Positions 26,538 through 36,361 are shown, numbered from the stretch's first letter. The stretch: 64,000 bases of DNA from Affinundibacterium amnicola (GCF_014284275.1 NZ_JACOFU010000005.1:1-64000); one strand, 5' to 3'. Program-made: numbers and translations. The notes: a model not told the origin generated them from the sequence alone.

Positions 26538-27497
26538 TCACAAGCCTTTCTGTTTAAGAGCCTCCATCTCAAAATCACCATCGTCATGCAAACGCAGCCA
26601 TCCATCAAATTTTCCTAGACCCAAAGTCTTGGCGAGCGACAGCAGTAGGCTTTGTCCGGCCGCCGGGCGATCTGGCATGAGTTGATAAACCGGGTCGGCA
26701 AACGCTTGCGCTGGCGTGACAAAAGTCCAGCCCATCGCTTTAAATTGCGTGATCACATCGTCTAACCACAGCGCATTCACCAAATTGTGATGCAGTAATA
26801 ATACCTGTGGAATATCGCGTCCCTGCAGTTTGTACGATAGATCGCGGTAGGCCAAAGCGCGCTGTTTGATGTGAGCAAGATAGGCGAGTTTGATTTCACT
26901 GACATCGGCTTGACTATCGCGTTTTAAGACTTCAAGCAGCTTTTCGTTGAAACGCCAATCGCTGGTATCCAAACTCACGTAAGCATTACGGTATTGCTGC
27001 TCTCGCAAAAAGTTGCGCATGCCATCGCGTTTTTCTGGCGTATTGCCTTCGCGCAGATAGGTGTAGCGAAACCATTTTTGATAGCCAGGCATGGTGCTAA
27101 TAATCTTGTCGCACGCGAGTATTTCTTGTTGGTACTGCGCCAAATTGACGCTCGCGCTATTTAAATCAGGATGATGCACAGTGTGATTGCCGATGGCATG
27201 ACCAGCATCGCCCCATGCTGTCGCCAAAGCATAGCCAGCGGGCGTATCTGCACCAAAACCCGCGGTCACAAACAGCGCACCTTTCAGTCCATGTTTTGCT
27301 AATGCCGCTAACATCGCTTGATTACGCTGCGTGGCACTCAAGCGTGGTGTTTCCGCCAGATTGGGCCCATCGTCAAAAGTCAGCGCAACAGATTGTGCTG
27401 TAGCGATTTGAGGCGCTAAAGCCAAGCAGATAGTGAGGGGCAAGAGCTTCCACAAACGGGTGCCACTGAACTTGGCTTGCTGCCAAAAACTAGCCAT
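26538..27497 (-). CDS. Polysaccharide deacetylase (NodB domain)
   Basis: 319 residues from the ATG at 27497, which has GGAGG 6 nt upstream; the frame extends further 5' but without a comparable site. A signal peptide (LWKLLPLTICLALAPQIATAQ) indicates export. The NodB metal-site motifs are present: TFDDGP at residues 40-45 and NHTVHHPDL with H105 and H109. It removes acyl (usually N-acetyl) groups from a polysaccharide such as peptidoglycan or an exopolysaccharide; substrate is not deducible. Its first codons lie within 65 bp of the end of the next gene upstream, so both may be one transcript. Confidence 0.88.
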   Translation of the reverse strand: MASFWQQAKFSGTRLWKLLPLTICLALAPQIATAQSVALTFDDGPNLAETPRLSATQRNQAMLAALAKHGLKGALFVTAGFGADTPAGYALATAWGDAGHAIGNHTVHHPDLNSASVNLAQYQQEILACDKIISTMPGYQKWFRYTYLREGNTPEKRDGMRNFLREQQYRNAYVSLDTSDWRFNEKLLEVLKRDSQADVSEIKLAYLAHIKQRALAYRDLSYKLQGRDIPQVLLLHHNLVNALWLDDVITQFKAMGWTFVTPAQAFADPVYQLMPDRPAAGQSLLLSLAKTLGLGKFDGWLRLHDDGDFEMEALKQKGL

Positions 27498-27559
27498 CGA
27501 TATACCTCCAAAAAGCATCATTAAAAAATTTGTCCAAGCGCATGTCGAGATCAAGACTG

Positions 27560-28867
27560 CTACTCCGTCACCGTCAATCTCGCATCTTGACAAGCAACAC
27601 CGTCTTGACCGAGCCAAGCTTTATCAAGTTCGCATGCTTGTCGTCTGTAAGCTTGCATTAGTTCCTTTTTTTTCTCAGCGACTTGCTTGGTGTTTTCTAC
27701 TTGCTTAGGGACGTGGTCGCCAGCTAGCGCCTGACGCAGAGCCACCAGCTCAGCTGAATCTTGTGCATGTTCTACCAGCCAGTCGATGACGCGCTTGGCA
27801 TTGCCGCGTTGGTTTAACTTGATATACAAATCAGCCAATAACAATTTGGTCGAGATCAACTCAGTTGGGGCAATCTGCTTCAAAGAGCCTTCAAATGCGA
27901 TCAAGACATTGGCCGCGCTTTGTGCTGAGTAGTCACCCGTTTTGGGATCACTTTTGCTCAGGTAATCGCCTTGTGATTCTCTGACGATAAATTGGCCACG
28001 GATCTGATTGTTCGCACGCTTTAACAGCATAGTGACGTATGTTGATTGCGGATATGCTTGTAGAAAATCACCCATCGGAGCCAAGCCTTTGCTGAGGTAA
28101 CAGGAAAAATCTCCTTCGCATTCACCACAAGGCGTAATCCGCATAGCCAAATACGCAGCAGCTTGTGCGTAGTTTGATTGTGGATAGCGCTTTTTGACTG
28201 CAGCAAAATGTCGCCCGGTGTAATTCCCGCCGTAACAAGTTTCCCCAATATTGAAATCCAGTTTGTGTTTTTCCACATAAATGTCAAAGCGCTGCGATCG
28301 CTTCTCGTGATCGTTATCTTTTGATTGGATGGAAACAGAGGCTTGATTAGCAGCTTCTGCCAGCGTGTTCAATTGATTGGTCAAGGCACCGATCAATAAT
28401 AGACGCAATGCACTGTCATTCTCGTCGGCCGATGCGCTCAGCTTATTGAGGCTAGCAATCGCGGCATAAGGATCTCGATGTGCCAATTGTATGTGCTTGC
28501 GCCAAGTTTCTGTATCAAGCAATTGGCGGTTTTCGGAACGCGCTTTGAACGCGACCTGATACCAATCTAACCAAAACATCAGCGCTTCATCCATAAAAGG
28601 ATCATATAAATTGGCTGTTTTCTTCGCCTTCATCTGATGCTGAAAATCCTCATTACGCAATTGGTTTAAGTCGCTTAGAAGAGATTGATGCTCCGCGTAA
28701 GTGGAGGCGTTTCGATACTTTTTCAGAATAACTTGAGGGCGCTCGCATGCAGGATTACTGACATTAATATTTCCCCACTCACAAGGCAGGCGCTCTTGAG
28801 AAATGACAGGTAACGACATCGCGCTCAGCAAAATGAGTAAGACGAGTTGGAGGATGTGTATGTGCAT
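27560..28867 (-). CDS. Exported hypothetical protein, helical repeats
   Basis: 435 residues with a signal peptide (ILQLVLLILLSAMSLPVISQ). The body is helical and looks TPR/Sel1-like, including RHFAAVKKRYPQSNYAQAAAYLAM and LLADLYIKLNQRGNAKRVIDWLVEHAQ. Eight or more cysteines occur in the mature part (ETCYGG, CGECEGDFSCYL), consistent with a periplasmic protein. No named family was recognised. It precedes the NodB deacetylase on the same strand. Confidence 0.6.
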   Translation of the reverse strand: MHIHILQLVLLILLSAMSLPVISQERLPCEWGNINVSNPACERPQVILKKYRNASTYAEHQSLLSDLNQLRNEDFQHQMKAKKTANLYDPFMDEALMFWLDWYQVAFKARSENRQLLDTETWRKHIQLAHRDPYAAIASLNKLSASADENDSALRLLLIGALTNQLNTLAEAANQASVSIQSKDNDHEKRSQRFDIYVEKHKLDFNIGETCYGGNYTGRHFAAVKKRYPQSNYAQAAAYLAMRITPCGECEGDFSCYLSKGLAPMGDFLQAYPQSTYVTMLLKRANNQIRGQFIVRESQGDYLSKSDPKTGDYSAQSAANVLIAFEGSLKQIAPTELISTKLLLADLYIKLNQRGNAKRVIDWLVEHAQDSAELVALRQALAGDHVPKQVENTKQVAEKKKELMQAYRRQACELDKAWLGQDGVACQDARLTVTE

Positions 28868-28961
28868 TTTTTCTTAGTCGCGTTTATTGGTACATGGATA
28901 AATTACTTACATTATCAGGAAAACAGCCGACGAATGCGACCTAAAACGCGTTTGAGGACTT

Positions 28962-29330
28962 ATGCATAGGAAAGCGCCGCTATTTGCTTTAAACTTAAGT
29001 TTTTCTAGATTCTTTTTACTTATGCTATCTGCTGAACTAAGCATCATCTTACTCAATATCGCAATCATCCTGGTCGCTTACCTCTCGGTGTACCCAACAT
29101 TAGCAGGTAATGATTTCAATAAAATTGCGTTCTACGATATCTTTACATCCGCAATTACGCTGGCGATTGTTGGCTATCACTATTGGGGGAGCGACTACCA
29201 ATTCAACTTGTTGGTAACTGAGGTCAATTGGTTTTGGTACACCTTGGCGGTCTATACGGCTGTCGAAATTCCTATCATGTTATGGTATTTCAAAAAGCAT
29301 CGTGTACGTGTAAGGAAAGAGCCCGAATAA
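28962..29330 (+). CDS. Small membrane protein, hypothetical
   Basis: 122 residues with three or four hydrophobic helices; the start ATG has GAGGA just upstream. The C-terminal tail is basic (KKHRVRVRKEPE). No family was recognised. Divergent from the preceding exported protein, so 28868-28961 should hold two promoters. Confidence 0.55.
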   Translation: MHRKAPLFALNLSFSRFFLLMLSAELSIILLNIAIILVAYLSVYPTLAGNDFNKIAFYDIFTSAITLAIVGYHYWGSDYQFNLLVTEVNWFWYTLAVYTAVEIPIMLWYFKKHRVRVRKEPE

Positions 29331-29430
29331 GTTCAAGTTCAAGCCAAGGATAGCGATTATTCTCTGTTTTCATTTGCCCTATTTTATTCAACGGTTTGAT
29401 TCGCCTCAGATATAAGGACTGCGTAAAAAT

Positions 29431-29793
29431 ATGCTCTATCTTGCTGCTGCGCTAATTGCGCTTTTGGGTATTGCGCATAGTGTATTAGGCGAACGTTATA
29501 TTTTGACGCGTCTTTTCAAGCGCGACAATTTACCTCAGTTACTCGGTGGTACTGCGTTCACCATGCAAACCCTGCGTTTCGCATGGCACATCACCACGGT
29601 TGCGTGGTTTGGGATCGCCTGCTTGTTGCTCTTGTTGGCAGAAAATAAGCTGACACCGAATTCTGCTTTACTCACGATTGCCTGGACATCACTCATTAGC
29701 GGCTTGCTCCCTCTCATTAGCACGAAAGGAAAGCATCTTTCTTGGATCTTCTTTTTCGCAGTCAGTCTGATCTTATTCTGGACTGCTGCGTAA
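29431..29793 (+). CDS. Small membrane protein, hypothetical
   Basis: 120 residues with four predicted helices covering nearly the whole chain (LYLAAALIALLGIAHSVLGE at the start). AAGGA lies upstream of the ATG. No family was confidently recognised. It is followed 61 bp later by a MerR-type regulator gene on the same strand, a hint of joint expression. Confidence 0.55.
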   Translation: MLYLAAALIALLGIAHSVLGERYILTRLFKRDNLPQLLGGTAFTMQTLRFAWHITTVAWFGIACLLLLLAENKLTPNSALLTIAWTSLISGLLPLISTKGKHLSWIFFFAVSLILFWTAA

Positions 29794-29854
29794 AATGACA
29801 AGTGGATCGACAGCCTCGATCAGCCACATACAAAATTCAAGTGAATCCAAGACC

Positions 29855-30235
29855 ATGTCTCAAATTATGTTGATAGGAGCGCTAGCCGAAGCGACGGGCT
29901 GTAGTCCCAAGGCGATACGCCTTTACGAGGAACTGGGTCTACTCGGCATCGTCAAACGCCAAGGTAAATATCGTATCTATACCGAACGCGATTTAGAACG
30001 CGTGAAATTAATCCGCCAATCCCAACAATTAGGTTTTCGCTTGGCTGAATTGAAACCCATTCTCAAGCCGACGCACAAACCAATTTCAGATAGCGAGCCA
30101 GATTGGCTGGGAATGGCAAAACAGATTCACCATAAGCGCACACTACTGCAAGAACAAATGCGCGCATTACAAATTCAAGATCAAGAATTAATACAGATAG
30201 AAACTGAGATTCTGGAATGCTTGGCACGACAGTAA
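29855..30235 (+). CDS. MerR-family transcriptional regulator
   Basis: 126 residues. I take the ATG at 29855 (MSQIMLIGALAEATG); the frame extends 60 bp upstream without family sequence. The winged helix-turn-helix is typical: CSPKAIRLYEELGLL, YRIYTERDLERVKLIRQSQQLGFRLAEL. It is followed by a long dimerisation helix (MAKQIHHKRTLLQEQMRALQ). The C-terminal region has one cysteine only and no metal-binding loop like MerR/CueR, so the effector is unclear. DNA-bending activators of this family act on promoters with long spacers. Confidence 0.85.
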   Translation: MSQIMLIGALAEATGCSPKAIRLYEELGLLGIVKRQGKYRIYTERDLERVKLIRQSQQLGFRLAELKPILKPTHKPISDSEPDWLGMAKQIHHKRTLLQEQMRALQIQDQELIQIETEILECLARQ

Positions 30236-30341
30236 ATTGCTGTTGCTCCAAGAGTTCAATGTGTTCAAATGATTTAACGATGAAAATGCAGCCTGCATTC
30301 GCAATATTCACTAATCACCAGCCAATCAACGGCACGCAAAT

Positions 30342-30698
30342 ATGACTCTCTGTCCACATTGTCAGCAAACTGGGATCTCTTACCTAAGAAAGTGGTGGTC
30401 TTGCTCGTCCGAGCCCGCAACATGCGCCTTTTGCGGCGAACTCAGCTATGTTACAGCACTCGTTTCCAACAGCATCATTAGTGTAAGCATACTTTTACTG
30501 GTAGTGATGCTCGCTTTCGCATTCAATGAAAGCTCAAGTCTGTTGGCAATATCTGGGCTGATCGGTGCCATTTTTTGTTATACCTACTTATGGCGTATCG
30601 TGCCACTAGTCCCGACTACAGCTGAACAGTCTGCATCGGCTAAATCGTTCAGTTGGGGCGTGTTACTCATCACTGGAATTTTTTCTTTGTTTAACTGA
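30342..30698 (+). CDS. Zinc-ribbon plus two-helix membrane protein
   Basis: 118 residues. CPHC (4-7) and CAFC (28-31) form a probable zinc ribbon at the cytoplasmic N-terminus. Two or three helices follow (SIISVSILLLVVMLAFAF; LLAISGLIGAIFCYTYLW; SWGVLLITGIFSLF). Small proteins of this layout are common in proteobacteria and unassigned in function. It stands alone. Confidence 0.6.
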   Translation: MTLCPHCQQTGISYLRKWWSCSSEPATCAFCGELSYVTALVSNSIISVSILLLVVMLAFAFNESSSLLAISGLIGAIFCYTYLWRIVPLVPTTAEQSASAKSFSWGVLLITGIFSLFN

Positions 30699-30832
30699 GT
30701 AGGTGAGTAATATAGTTTCTACGCTCAATACACACCCATCACGATCGAAGAAAATAATTTTATTCCACGCTTGACTCTCCCCCTAGGGACAAGCTTCACA
30801 ATCTGATCCTCTTATTGACCGACAGGATCATC

Positions 30833-31417
30833 ATGGCTACCAAGCGTATCTTAATTATTTCCGCACACTCTTCTAGTAATAGTTTTGGTAAAGCTTTAAG
30901 CGAGGCTTATGGCGAGGCTGCACGGGCTGCCGGACACGAACTTAAAGAAATTTTCTTAGACCAATTGCAGTTTGATCCTATCTTGCATCAGGCCTATCAC
31001 GAGATTCAAGAGCTAGAAACGGATTTACAAACGGCGCAGCAAGCAATTATCTGGGCCGAACATATTTGCTTTGTTTATCCGATCTGGTGGGGTAGTGTTC
31101 CGGCGTTGTTAAAAGGGTTTATCGATCGCGTGTTCTTACCGGGTTTTGCATTTAAATATCACCCCGGAAAAATTTCTCCTGAAGGTCTGCTAGCAGGGCG
31201 TTCGGCGCAACTGATCGTCACGATGGATACGCCACCTTGGCTTTTCCGATGGTTTTACCATGCTCCCGGGATACGTCAAATGCAAGTACATACTTTAGAA
31301 CTTTGCGGGATTAAGTCGGTACAAGTCATGAACCTAGGCATGATCATCCATTCGAATGACAGGCAAAGAAAGCAGTGGTTAGAAAAAATTCGCGCCTTAG
31401 CAGCAAGGGTTCATTGA
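30833..31417 (+). CDS. Flavodoxin-fold NAD(P)H oxidoreductase
   Basis: 194 residues from the ATG at 30833, with ACAGGA upstream (a TTG at 30815 lacks support). It matches Flavodoxin_2 proteins (NQO1/MdaB/KefF-like): KRILIISAHSSSNSFGKAL for FMN/FAD phosphate binding, FVYPIWWGSVPALLKGFIDRVFLPGFAF, and TMDTPPWLFRW. It probably reduces quinones or other electrophiles with two electrons from NAD(P)H in the cytoplasm. A KefF-like accessory role is unlikely because no KefB/C transporter is near. Confidence 0.85.
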   Translation: MATKRILIISAHSSSNSFGKALSEAYGEAARAAGHELKEIFLDQLQFDPILHQAYHEIQELETDLQTAQQAIIWAEHICFVYPIWWGSVPALLKGFIDRVFLPGFAFKYHPGKISPEGLLAGRSAQLIVTMDTPPWLFRWFYHAPGIRQMQVHTLELCGIKSVQVMNLGMIIHSNDRQRKQWLEKIRALAARVH

Positions 31418-31509
31418 AAAATCATCCCGTCGCCATCTTCATCCACACAAAATCTCCAAAGAATGGCAGAAAATTGTATGACCGAATTCAGCCAGTTTTC
31501 GACAACGCT

Positions 31510-31548
31510 AATCGATAAGCTACCTACACTTATCGATTCAAGAAATTT
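31510..31548 (+). terminator. Hairpin between reductase and hydrolase genes
   Basis: AATCGATAAG and CTTATCGATT form a perfect 10-bp stem with a 9-nt loop. CAAGAAATTTTTT follows. It is about 90 nt after the reductase stop and 35 nt before the hydrolase start, so it could also be an operator. Confidence 0.5.
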
Positions 31549-31572
31549 TTTAAACGAGCGAGGTCTTTCTGC

Positions 31573-32295
31573 ATGAATATCATACTCATACACGGCAGCT
31601 GGCATGGTGCATGGTGTTGGCATAAAGTGGTGCCACATTTGCAGGCGGCGGGACATACGGTATTGGTACCAGATTTACCCGCACATGGCCGCGATTGGCG
31701 CTTTGCTCGTGGTCGCATCACCCTTGCTGCAATGAGCAAATCGGTGAGCCAACTTCTCGATCAACTAAGTGAGCCTGCGATGATTGTTGCGCATAGTCGT
31801 GGTGGAATTGTCGCTGCGAACTTGGCGGAATCGCATCCTGAAAAAATACATGCCTGCGTTTATCTAGCAGCATACATGTTGCGCGACGGTGAGCGTGTTG
31901 CAGATTATTTTCGTCAAGATAAAACTTCATTGGTCAGAAAACATATCCAAATCCAGCGCAGCAGCCTGACCGACAGCTTGCCAGAACACGTGCAGCGAGA
32001 AACACTTTATGCAGATTGCGACGATGCCGACGTCGAATTGGCACGCAGTTTACTGACCGCAGAACCATCCTTGCCAGCACTCAGTCGACTACGTTTAAGC
32101 GAAGAAAATTATGGCAGCGTAGCGCGTCACTACATCGCACTAAATCAGGATCGCGCTGTGACGCCTGAGCTACAAAAAATCATGATAGCCAATTCCCCTT
32201 GCGCGTCAGTGACAACAATTGATGCTAGTCACTCGGCTTATTTTTCGCGCCCGGCAGAATTGGCTAATGCGATTCATCGGATTGCGGTGAATTAA
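31573..32295 (+). CDS. Alpha/beta-hydrolase, esterase-like
   Basis: 240 residues. The N-terminus has the oxyanion HGSWHGAWCWHKV, nucleophile S75 in AHSRGG, acid D193 (LNQDRAVTP) and H220 (DASHSAYFSRP). The organisation matches the plant methylesterase/hydroxynitrile-lyase-like branch of Abhydrolase_6. Probably hydrolyses a small ester in the cytoplasm; substrate unknown. GAGG precedes the ATG. Single gene, preceded by a hairpin. Confidence 0.85.
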   Translation: MNIILIHGSWHGAWCWHKVVPHLQAAGHTVLVPDLPAHGRDWRFARGRITLAAMSKSVSQLLDQLSEPAMIVAHSRGGIVAANLAESHPEKIHACVYLAAYMLRDGERVADYFRQDKTSLVRKHIQIQRSSLTDSLPEHVQRETLYADCDDADVELARSLLTAEPSLPALSRLRLSEENYGSVARHYIALNQDRAVTPELQKIMIANSPCASVTTIDASHSAYFSRPAELANAIHRIAVN

Positions 32296-32319
32296 AGGCG
32301 AAACAAACTAGGTACATTT

Positions 32320-32865
32320 TCACAGTCGCTTCAACAAGACATAGTCTCGTTCAACAATATCGCCAAACTGGTAATCCATCCAACCCACATGTTGAAAGCC
32401 AACTTTTTGGTAATACGCTAAGGCACGCGCATTATGTTCCCACATGCCTAGCCATAATTGATCGGCGCCAAAGCTTTTAGCTGCTTTTTCTGCTTCTGCT
32501 AACAGCGGTTGCGCGACGCCTTTGCCGTGCCATTCTTTTTTGACGTAATAGCGATACAAAGCGACTGCATTGTCAGCTTCAATTGAAGACGGTGCGGGAT
32601 TGTTTACGACCTGCGCAAAGCCGACTAACTCTTGACTATGGTAGGCAAGAATGACGACATAATTGGGATCAGCGATCTCTTTACTTTGCTGTGCGATGCC
32701 AAAGTTTTTTTCGCAATGTGCACGAATTTGTTCGGCATCATTTTGTTCTGCGTAGGTATCGACAAAGGTTTGTCGTGCTAATGTGGCTAATGCTGCGGCA
32801 TCGTCATTATTGGCGCGGCGAAATTGCAGTGATGCGGTTGATAGCACTTGTGGATAAGCATGCAT
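32320..32865 (-). CDS. GNAT-family N-acetyltransferase
   Basis: About 181 residues from the ATG at 32865; a TTG at 32916 would add 17 residues without family sequence. The acetyl-CoA-binding motif is KKEWHGKGVAQPLLAEAEK and the usual C-terminal AYYQKVGFQHVG follows. The N-terminal RRANNDDAAALATLARQTF is typical of this branch. It transfers an acetyl group from acetyl-CoA to an amine; the acceptor (small molecule, peptide or tRNA) is unknown. Single cytoplasmic enzyme. Confidence 0.88.
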   Translation of the reverse strand: MHAYPQVLSTASLQFRRANNDDAAALATLARQTFVDTYAEQNDAEQIRAHCEKNFGIAQQSKEIADPNYVVILAYHSQELVGFAQVVNNPAPSSIEADNAVALYRYYVKKEWHGKGVAQPLLAEAEKAAKSFGADQLWLGMWEHNARALAYYQKVGFQHVGWMDYQFGDIVERDYVLLKRL

Positions 32866-32967
32866 AAGAAATCGATGGTAAGGCGCGATGTAAACTATCT
32901 TACCGGATTCGCGCAAGTTCTTCTATGCCTCACAGACTACTGGACAGATAATTAGGATGCGCCGAAT

Positions 32968-33387
32968 TTATTTTTTCGCCGCTTTTACTGGCTTAGCAGG
33001 GCAGGGGTTATTGGGATCTAAGGGGCCATAGACCTTTTGTGTTCCAGCAATGCCACCAACTTGCACAATATAAAATTGTTTGGTATCTGCGCTGATATGT
33101 AAGAAGTGTTTATAGCCATCCATAATGCGTCCGAGCTCATTTAATTGATATAAATGACCACTGGACTCATATGCTGGCGCTGGATCGGCGACAGGCAAGT
33201 CAACCAGTAAACCAGTCGCATTGACGCAAGGCTGAAAAACTTTAACCAGTGGATGCGGATCTTTGAGTTCAACTGGCGGGTTTTGTTGCGCAGATGCTGA
33301 CATGGCGATAGGCCCTAATGTAGTTAGTGCGAGGATATTCACCAGGGTTCTCAGCTTTCGATAAGTTGGATGGCATATGTTTTTCAT
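32968..33387 (-). CDS. Exported hypothetical protein
   Basis: 139 residues with a signal peptide (LRTLVNILALTTLGPIAMSASAQ) and a proline-rich mature part with two cysteines (QPCVN, NPCPA). The centre (HLYQLNELGRIMDGYKHFLHIS) has no recognised motif. GGAAATG precedes the ATG. Its place next to the DUF1501 gene is not clearly an operon (about 100 bp gap). Confidence 0.55.
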   Translation of the reverse strand: MKNICHPTYRKLRTLVNILALTTLGPIAMSASAQQNPPVELKDPHPLVKVFQPCVNATGLLVDLPVADPAPAYESSGHLYQLNELGRIMDGYKHFLHISADTKQFYIVQVGGIAGTQKVYGPLDPNNPCPAKPVKAAKK

Positions 33388-33494
33388 GCGGTCATTTCCA
33401 ATAGATGATGAATGCCAAAGGCTTTCAGAACATCTATCGTAGCAGTTTAGCGGCTAAGTAGCTAAATAAAAAGACAACAAGAAAATTGTAGGAC

Positions 33495-34703
33495 TTATAC
33501 CAATCCAAGGTCCAGCGGCGTCACGCCAGCAAAAATCTGATTCATCTGCTGAGCATTCAATCCATAACTACGTGCAAACAAACCACCCAGCACGGCACGA
33601 TATTCATTCAACACGGGATAATCCCGATTTTGAAATAAGCTGATAGGCGTCAAGGCGATTTGTTCTCCCACCACGCGACCACCTTTGATACCACCGCCCA
33701 AAACCCAATACACGCTACCATGTCCATGATCGGTGCCGCGTTTGCCATTTTCACGGAAAGTCCGTCCAAACTCGCTGACCACCACCACAGTAGTGTTCTT
33801 CCACATACTGCCCATTTCCGTTTTATAAGCCAACAAACCGCGCCCAAGTTCTTCTAACTTATTCGCCAATACACCACTCGCACCGCCTTGATTGACATGC
33901 GTATCCCAGCCACCGACATCAATAAATCCCAAGGCATATTTGTCGCGCATCATTTTTCCTATGCGCTTAGCTTCTAAGGCAAAGCCTTTGGTCGAGATGG
34001 CATCACGATTTCCATCATTATTCATCGTGGCTTCTTCGGCTTTCATGTTTTGCACCACTTCACCGCGCACCGCGAACCCATCTTCGACTTGTTTTTCTAA
34101 AGCAGTTTTTCCATACATCTGCGCGATGATTTTGCTCTGTCTGTCGTCTAAACTATTCTTGCTGGCTTTTTGTAATGCGACATTCGCCACCTTCGCATCG
34201 CCTCGCATAATGATGGGCAATTGTTCAGTGAACGACATCGCATTGCCGGCATTGAGTTGTGTCGCTAGCCGATTCAAGAATCCTGATTGAAAATTGCGGC
34301 TGCCACCAAGCTCTTGCCCCATCTCGATACTATCTTGTGTTTCGAAATGACTACGCGATACATCGTGCGTTCCTGCAAACGGAATAAACGCGGCTTCGCC
34401 TGCTTGAAACATCGGATAAATTGATTCGCGCAAAGCAGGATGCAATCCCCAATCCGCGTTCAATGACAAGGCGGACAAAGGATCAGCACTTGGTTTAGCG
34501 ATCGCGATGTTAGGTCGAGACTCATAATAAAAACTACTATTGATAGGCACTAATAAATTACTCGCATCGTAAGCACCACGCAGAAACACCACCAAAAAAC
34601 GCTCCTGAATCGCGGGTGCCGCCAATAACTGCGAGCTAAAGCCTGTGGCACTTAAGGTGGTAGCCGCTGCTGCAAATGATTTTAAGAGGTCTCGACGGTT
34701 CAT
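33495..34703 (-). CDS. DUF1501 Tat-exported protein
   Basis: 402 residues from the ATG at 34703, with AGGTGA upstream; a GTG at 34712 would use bases of that site. The N-terminus MNRRDLLKSFAAAATT is a twin-arginine signal. The body matches DUF1501 (sulfatase-like fold): VVFLRGAYDASNLLVP, THDVSRSHFETQD, VGGWDTHVNQGG, VVVSEFGRTFREN, GTDHGHGSVYWVLGG. These proteins are almost always encoded beside DUF1800 proteins, as here. Function is unsettled; the histidine/aspartate-rich motifs suggest metal binding. Second gene of a two-gene unit. Confidence 0.9.
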   Translation of the reverse strand: MNRRDLLKSFAAAATTLSATGFSSQLLAAPAIQERFLVVFLRGAYDASNLLVPINSSFYYESRPNIAIAKPSADPLSALSLNADWGLHPALRESIYPMFQAGEAAFIPFAGTHDVSRSHFETQDSIEMGQELGGSRNFQSGFLNRLATQLNAGNAMSFTEQLPIIMRGDAKVANVALQKASKNSLDDRQSKIIAQMYGKTALEKQVEDGFAVRGEVVQNMKAEEATMNNDGNRDAISTKGFALEAKRIGKMMRDKYALGFIDVGGWDTHVNQGGASGVLANKLEELGRGLLAYKTEMGSMWKNTTVVVVSEFGRTFRENGKRGTDHGHGSVYWVLGGGIKGGRVVGEQIALTPISLFQNRDYPVLNEYRAVLGGLFARSYGLNAQQMNQIFAGVTPLDLGLV

Positions 34704-34774
34704 CGTATTCACCTGACATTGCTAAAGTAGTGTTAAAAATTCGTCCGAAGATGAGGGCATATTGCCTTAGAACT

Positions 34775-36361
34775 TTATCGACGCATCATTTCAGGCGCGG
34801 AGAGGAAAAAGGTATTCCATTCTTGCGCCGAACCAGATTGACTTAATGCCTCGCGAGAAGTCACACTGAATTGATTGCTCAATCCTTTTACATAGGCGTT
34901 TTGCGCCAATGCCGGGCGTGCAGCTTCACGATGTTGCGCGGTGGTCTCGTCAGCATCCGCCTTAAATAAATTCGGTGCGCCACGTGCAATCAGCCGAGCA
35001 ACGTCGAAACGCGCGGTCATTTGTGCAGGACTAGACCAAGCCATCTCTTTCATCGAATAGCCATCGGGTGTTTGATGCCCATTTGCTTGTTGTCCCAAGG
35101 TATTGATCCAATTTAAAACGGGACCAGTATTTACGATCATCTTATCTTCATAAGCGAGACGCACAGACGAGATGACATAATGCATGGGGTCTTTAAATTT
35201 CTTACCTAAAGAAGCCACAAATTCTGAAGATTCAAACATCGTCTTTAACACACTAGGAATATCGCCTTTCGTCAGCAAAAACTGCTTTGTCATACTTTGC
35301 ACAAGGGCATCAGAAGGATCATCCGCGACGAAAAATTGCGCTAGTTTCTGGCTCAGGAATTTAGCGGTGGCCGGCTGACGCATCAACAAATCTAAAACTT
35401 GATCAATCTCTGCCAGTCCCTGAGCTTTAATCGTTGTTCCGAGTATGGTTTTTTCACCGAAATCGTGTCGTCTTGGATGAAACTCTGTCAACCCTATACG
35501 CTGATAGCCCGCCAGTTGCGCCTGATTAGGACGCGGCGTATCGGCCTTGATTCTGATCCCCAAGCCAGTTAAGACACGCGCCAGTTCTTGTACGTCGGCC
35601 TGTGTGTAGCCGCTACCGACACCCATCGTGTGCAACTCAAGTAGCTCACGTGCATAATTCTCGTTGATTTTATTCACCGCATTATGTTCGTTATCCAAAT
35701 AACGCAACATCGCTGGATGTAGCACGGTGGCTTTCAATAAATCACGAAAATTCCCCAGCGCGTGTGGACGAATCGCGTTTTCCTCAAAGTCTGCCAACAT
35801 CGCTCGTAGATTGTCTTTACGATTAGAGATGTTGAAATGATTCATCCAAAACCAATTCATTTGTTCAAGTAATTGATTCGAAGAATAAATTGAACGTAAC
35901 AAAGAACGTGAAGCCGCTTCACGCGCAATTCGGCTTAATTCTTGTTGATAGGCCTGACGCAAGGTGTCATCCGTGCCCTTCATTTTGGCGGATTCTTCTC
36001 GCTGCTGATCCAGCGCTTGCATCATTTCCACAAACGGCTTTTGTGAAACCGTCATCGCATCGATCTGCGTTTGAATTTGCGCGGGCAATTGTGCTTGTCT
36101 CGCTCGCAGTTGCTGCAACAAGTAAGTATCAGGACCAAGCTCACGCACTTGTTGTTCACTCGCCTTGTTCGCTCCCCAAGTCACACGATTAGCAAAGTCA
36201 TGTGGATTGACTTGGGCTTGTTGAAAAAAAGCTGAAGTACTAAGTAATTGAGACTGAGATTGCGACTGAATAGACTGACTACTACAAGCAGAAAGTCCGC
36301 ATAGTATGGTCAGCGCCAACAAACTCGGTAAAGGAGGGAGTACACGAGACAGATTTAACAT
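34775..36361 (-). CDS. DUF1800 lipoprotein
   Basis: 528 residues with a lipoprotein signal (LLALTILCGLSAC). DUF1800 motifs: RVTWGANKASEQQVRELG, MNWFWMNHFNIS, MLRYLDNEHNAVNKINENYARELLELHTMGV, YTQADVQELARVLTGLG, FHPRRHDFGEKTILG, and SVRLAYEDKMI. It is the expected partner of the Tat-exported DUF1501 protein encoded 71 bp downstream. The pair acts in the cell envelope, with no established reaction. No truncation is seen. Confidence 0.9.
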   Translation of the reverse strand: MLNLSRVLPPLPSLLALTILCGLSACSSQSIQSQSQSQLLSTSAFFQQAQVNPHDFANRVTWGANKASEQQVRELGPDTYLLQQLRARQAQLPAQIQTQIDAMTVSQKPFVEMMQALDQQREESAKMKGTDDTLRQAYQQELSRIAREAASRSLLRSIYSSNQLLEQMNWFWMNHFNISNRKDNLRAMLADFEENAIRPHALGNFRDLLKATVLHPAMLRYLDNEHNAVNKINENYARELLELHTMGVGSGYTQADVQELARVLTGLGIRIKADTPRPNQAQLAGYQRIGLTEFHPRRHDFGEKTILGTTIKAQGLAEIDQVLDLLMRQPATAKFLSQKLAQFFVADDPSDALVQSMTKQFLLTKGDIPSVLKTMFESSEFVASLGKKFKDPMHYVISSVRLAYEDKMIVNTGPVLNWINTLGQQANGHQTPDGYSMKEMAWSSPAQMTARFDVARLIARGAPNLFKADADETTAQHREAARPALAQNAYVKGLSNQFSVTSREALSQSGSAQEWNTFFLSAPEMMRR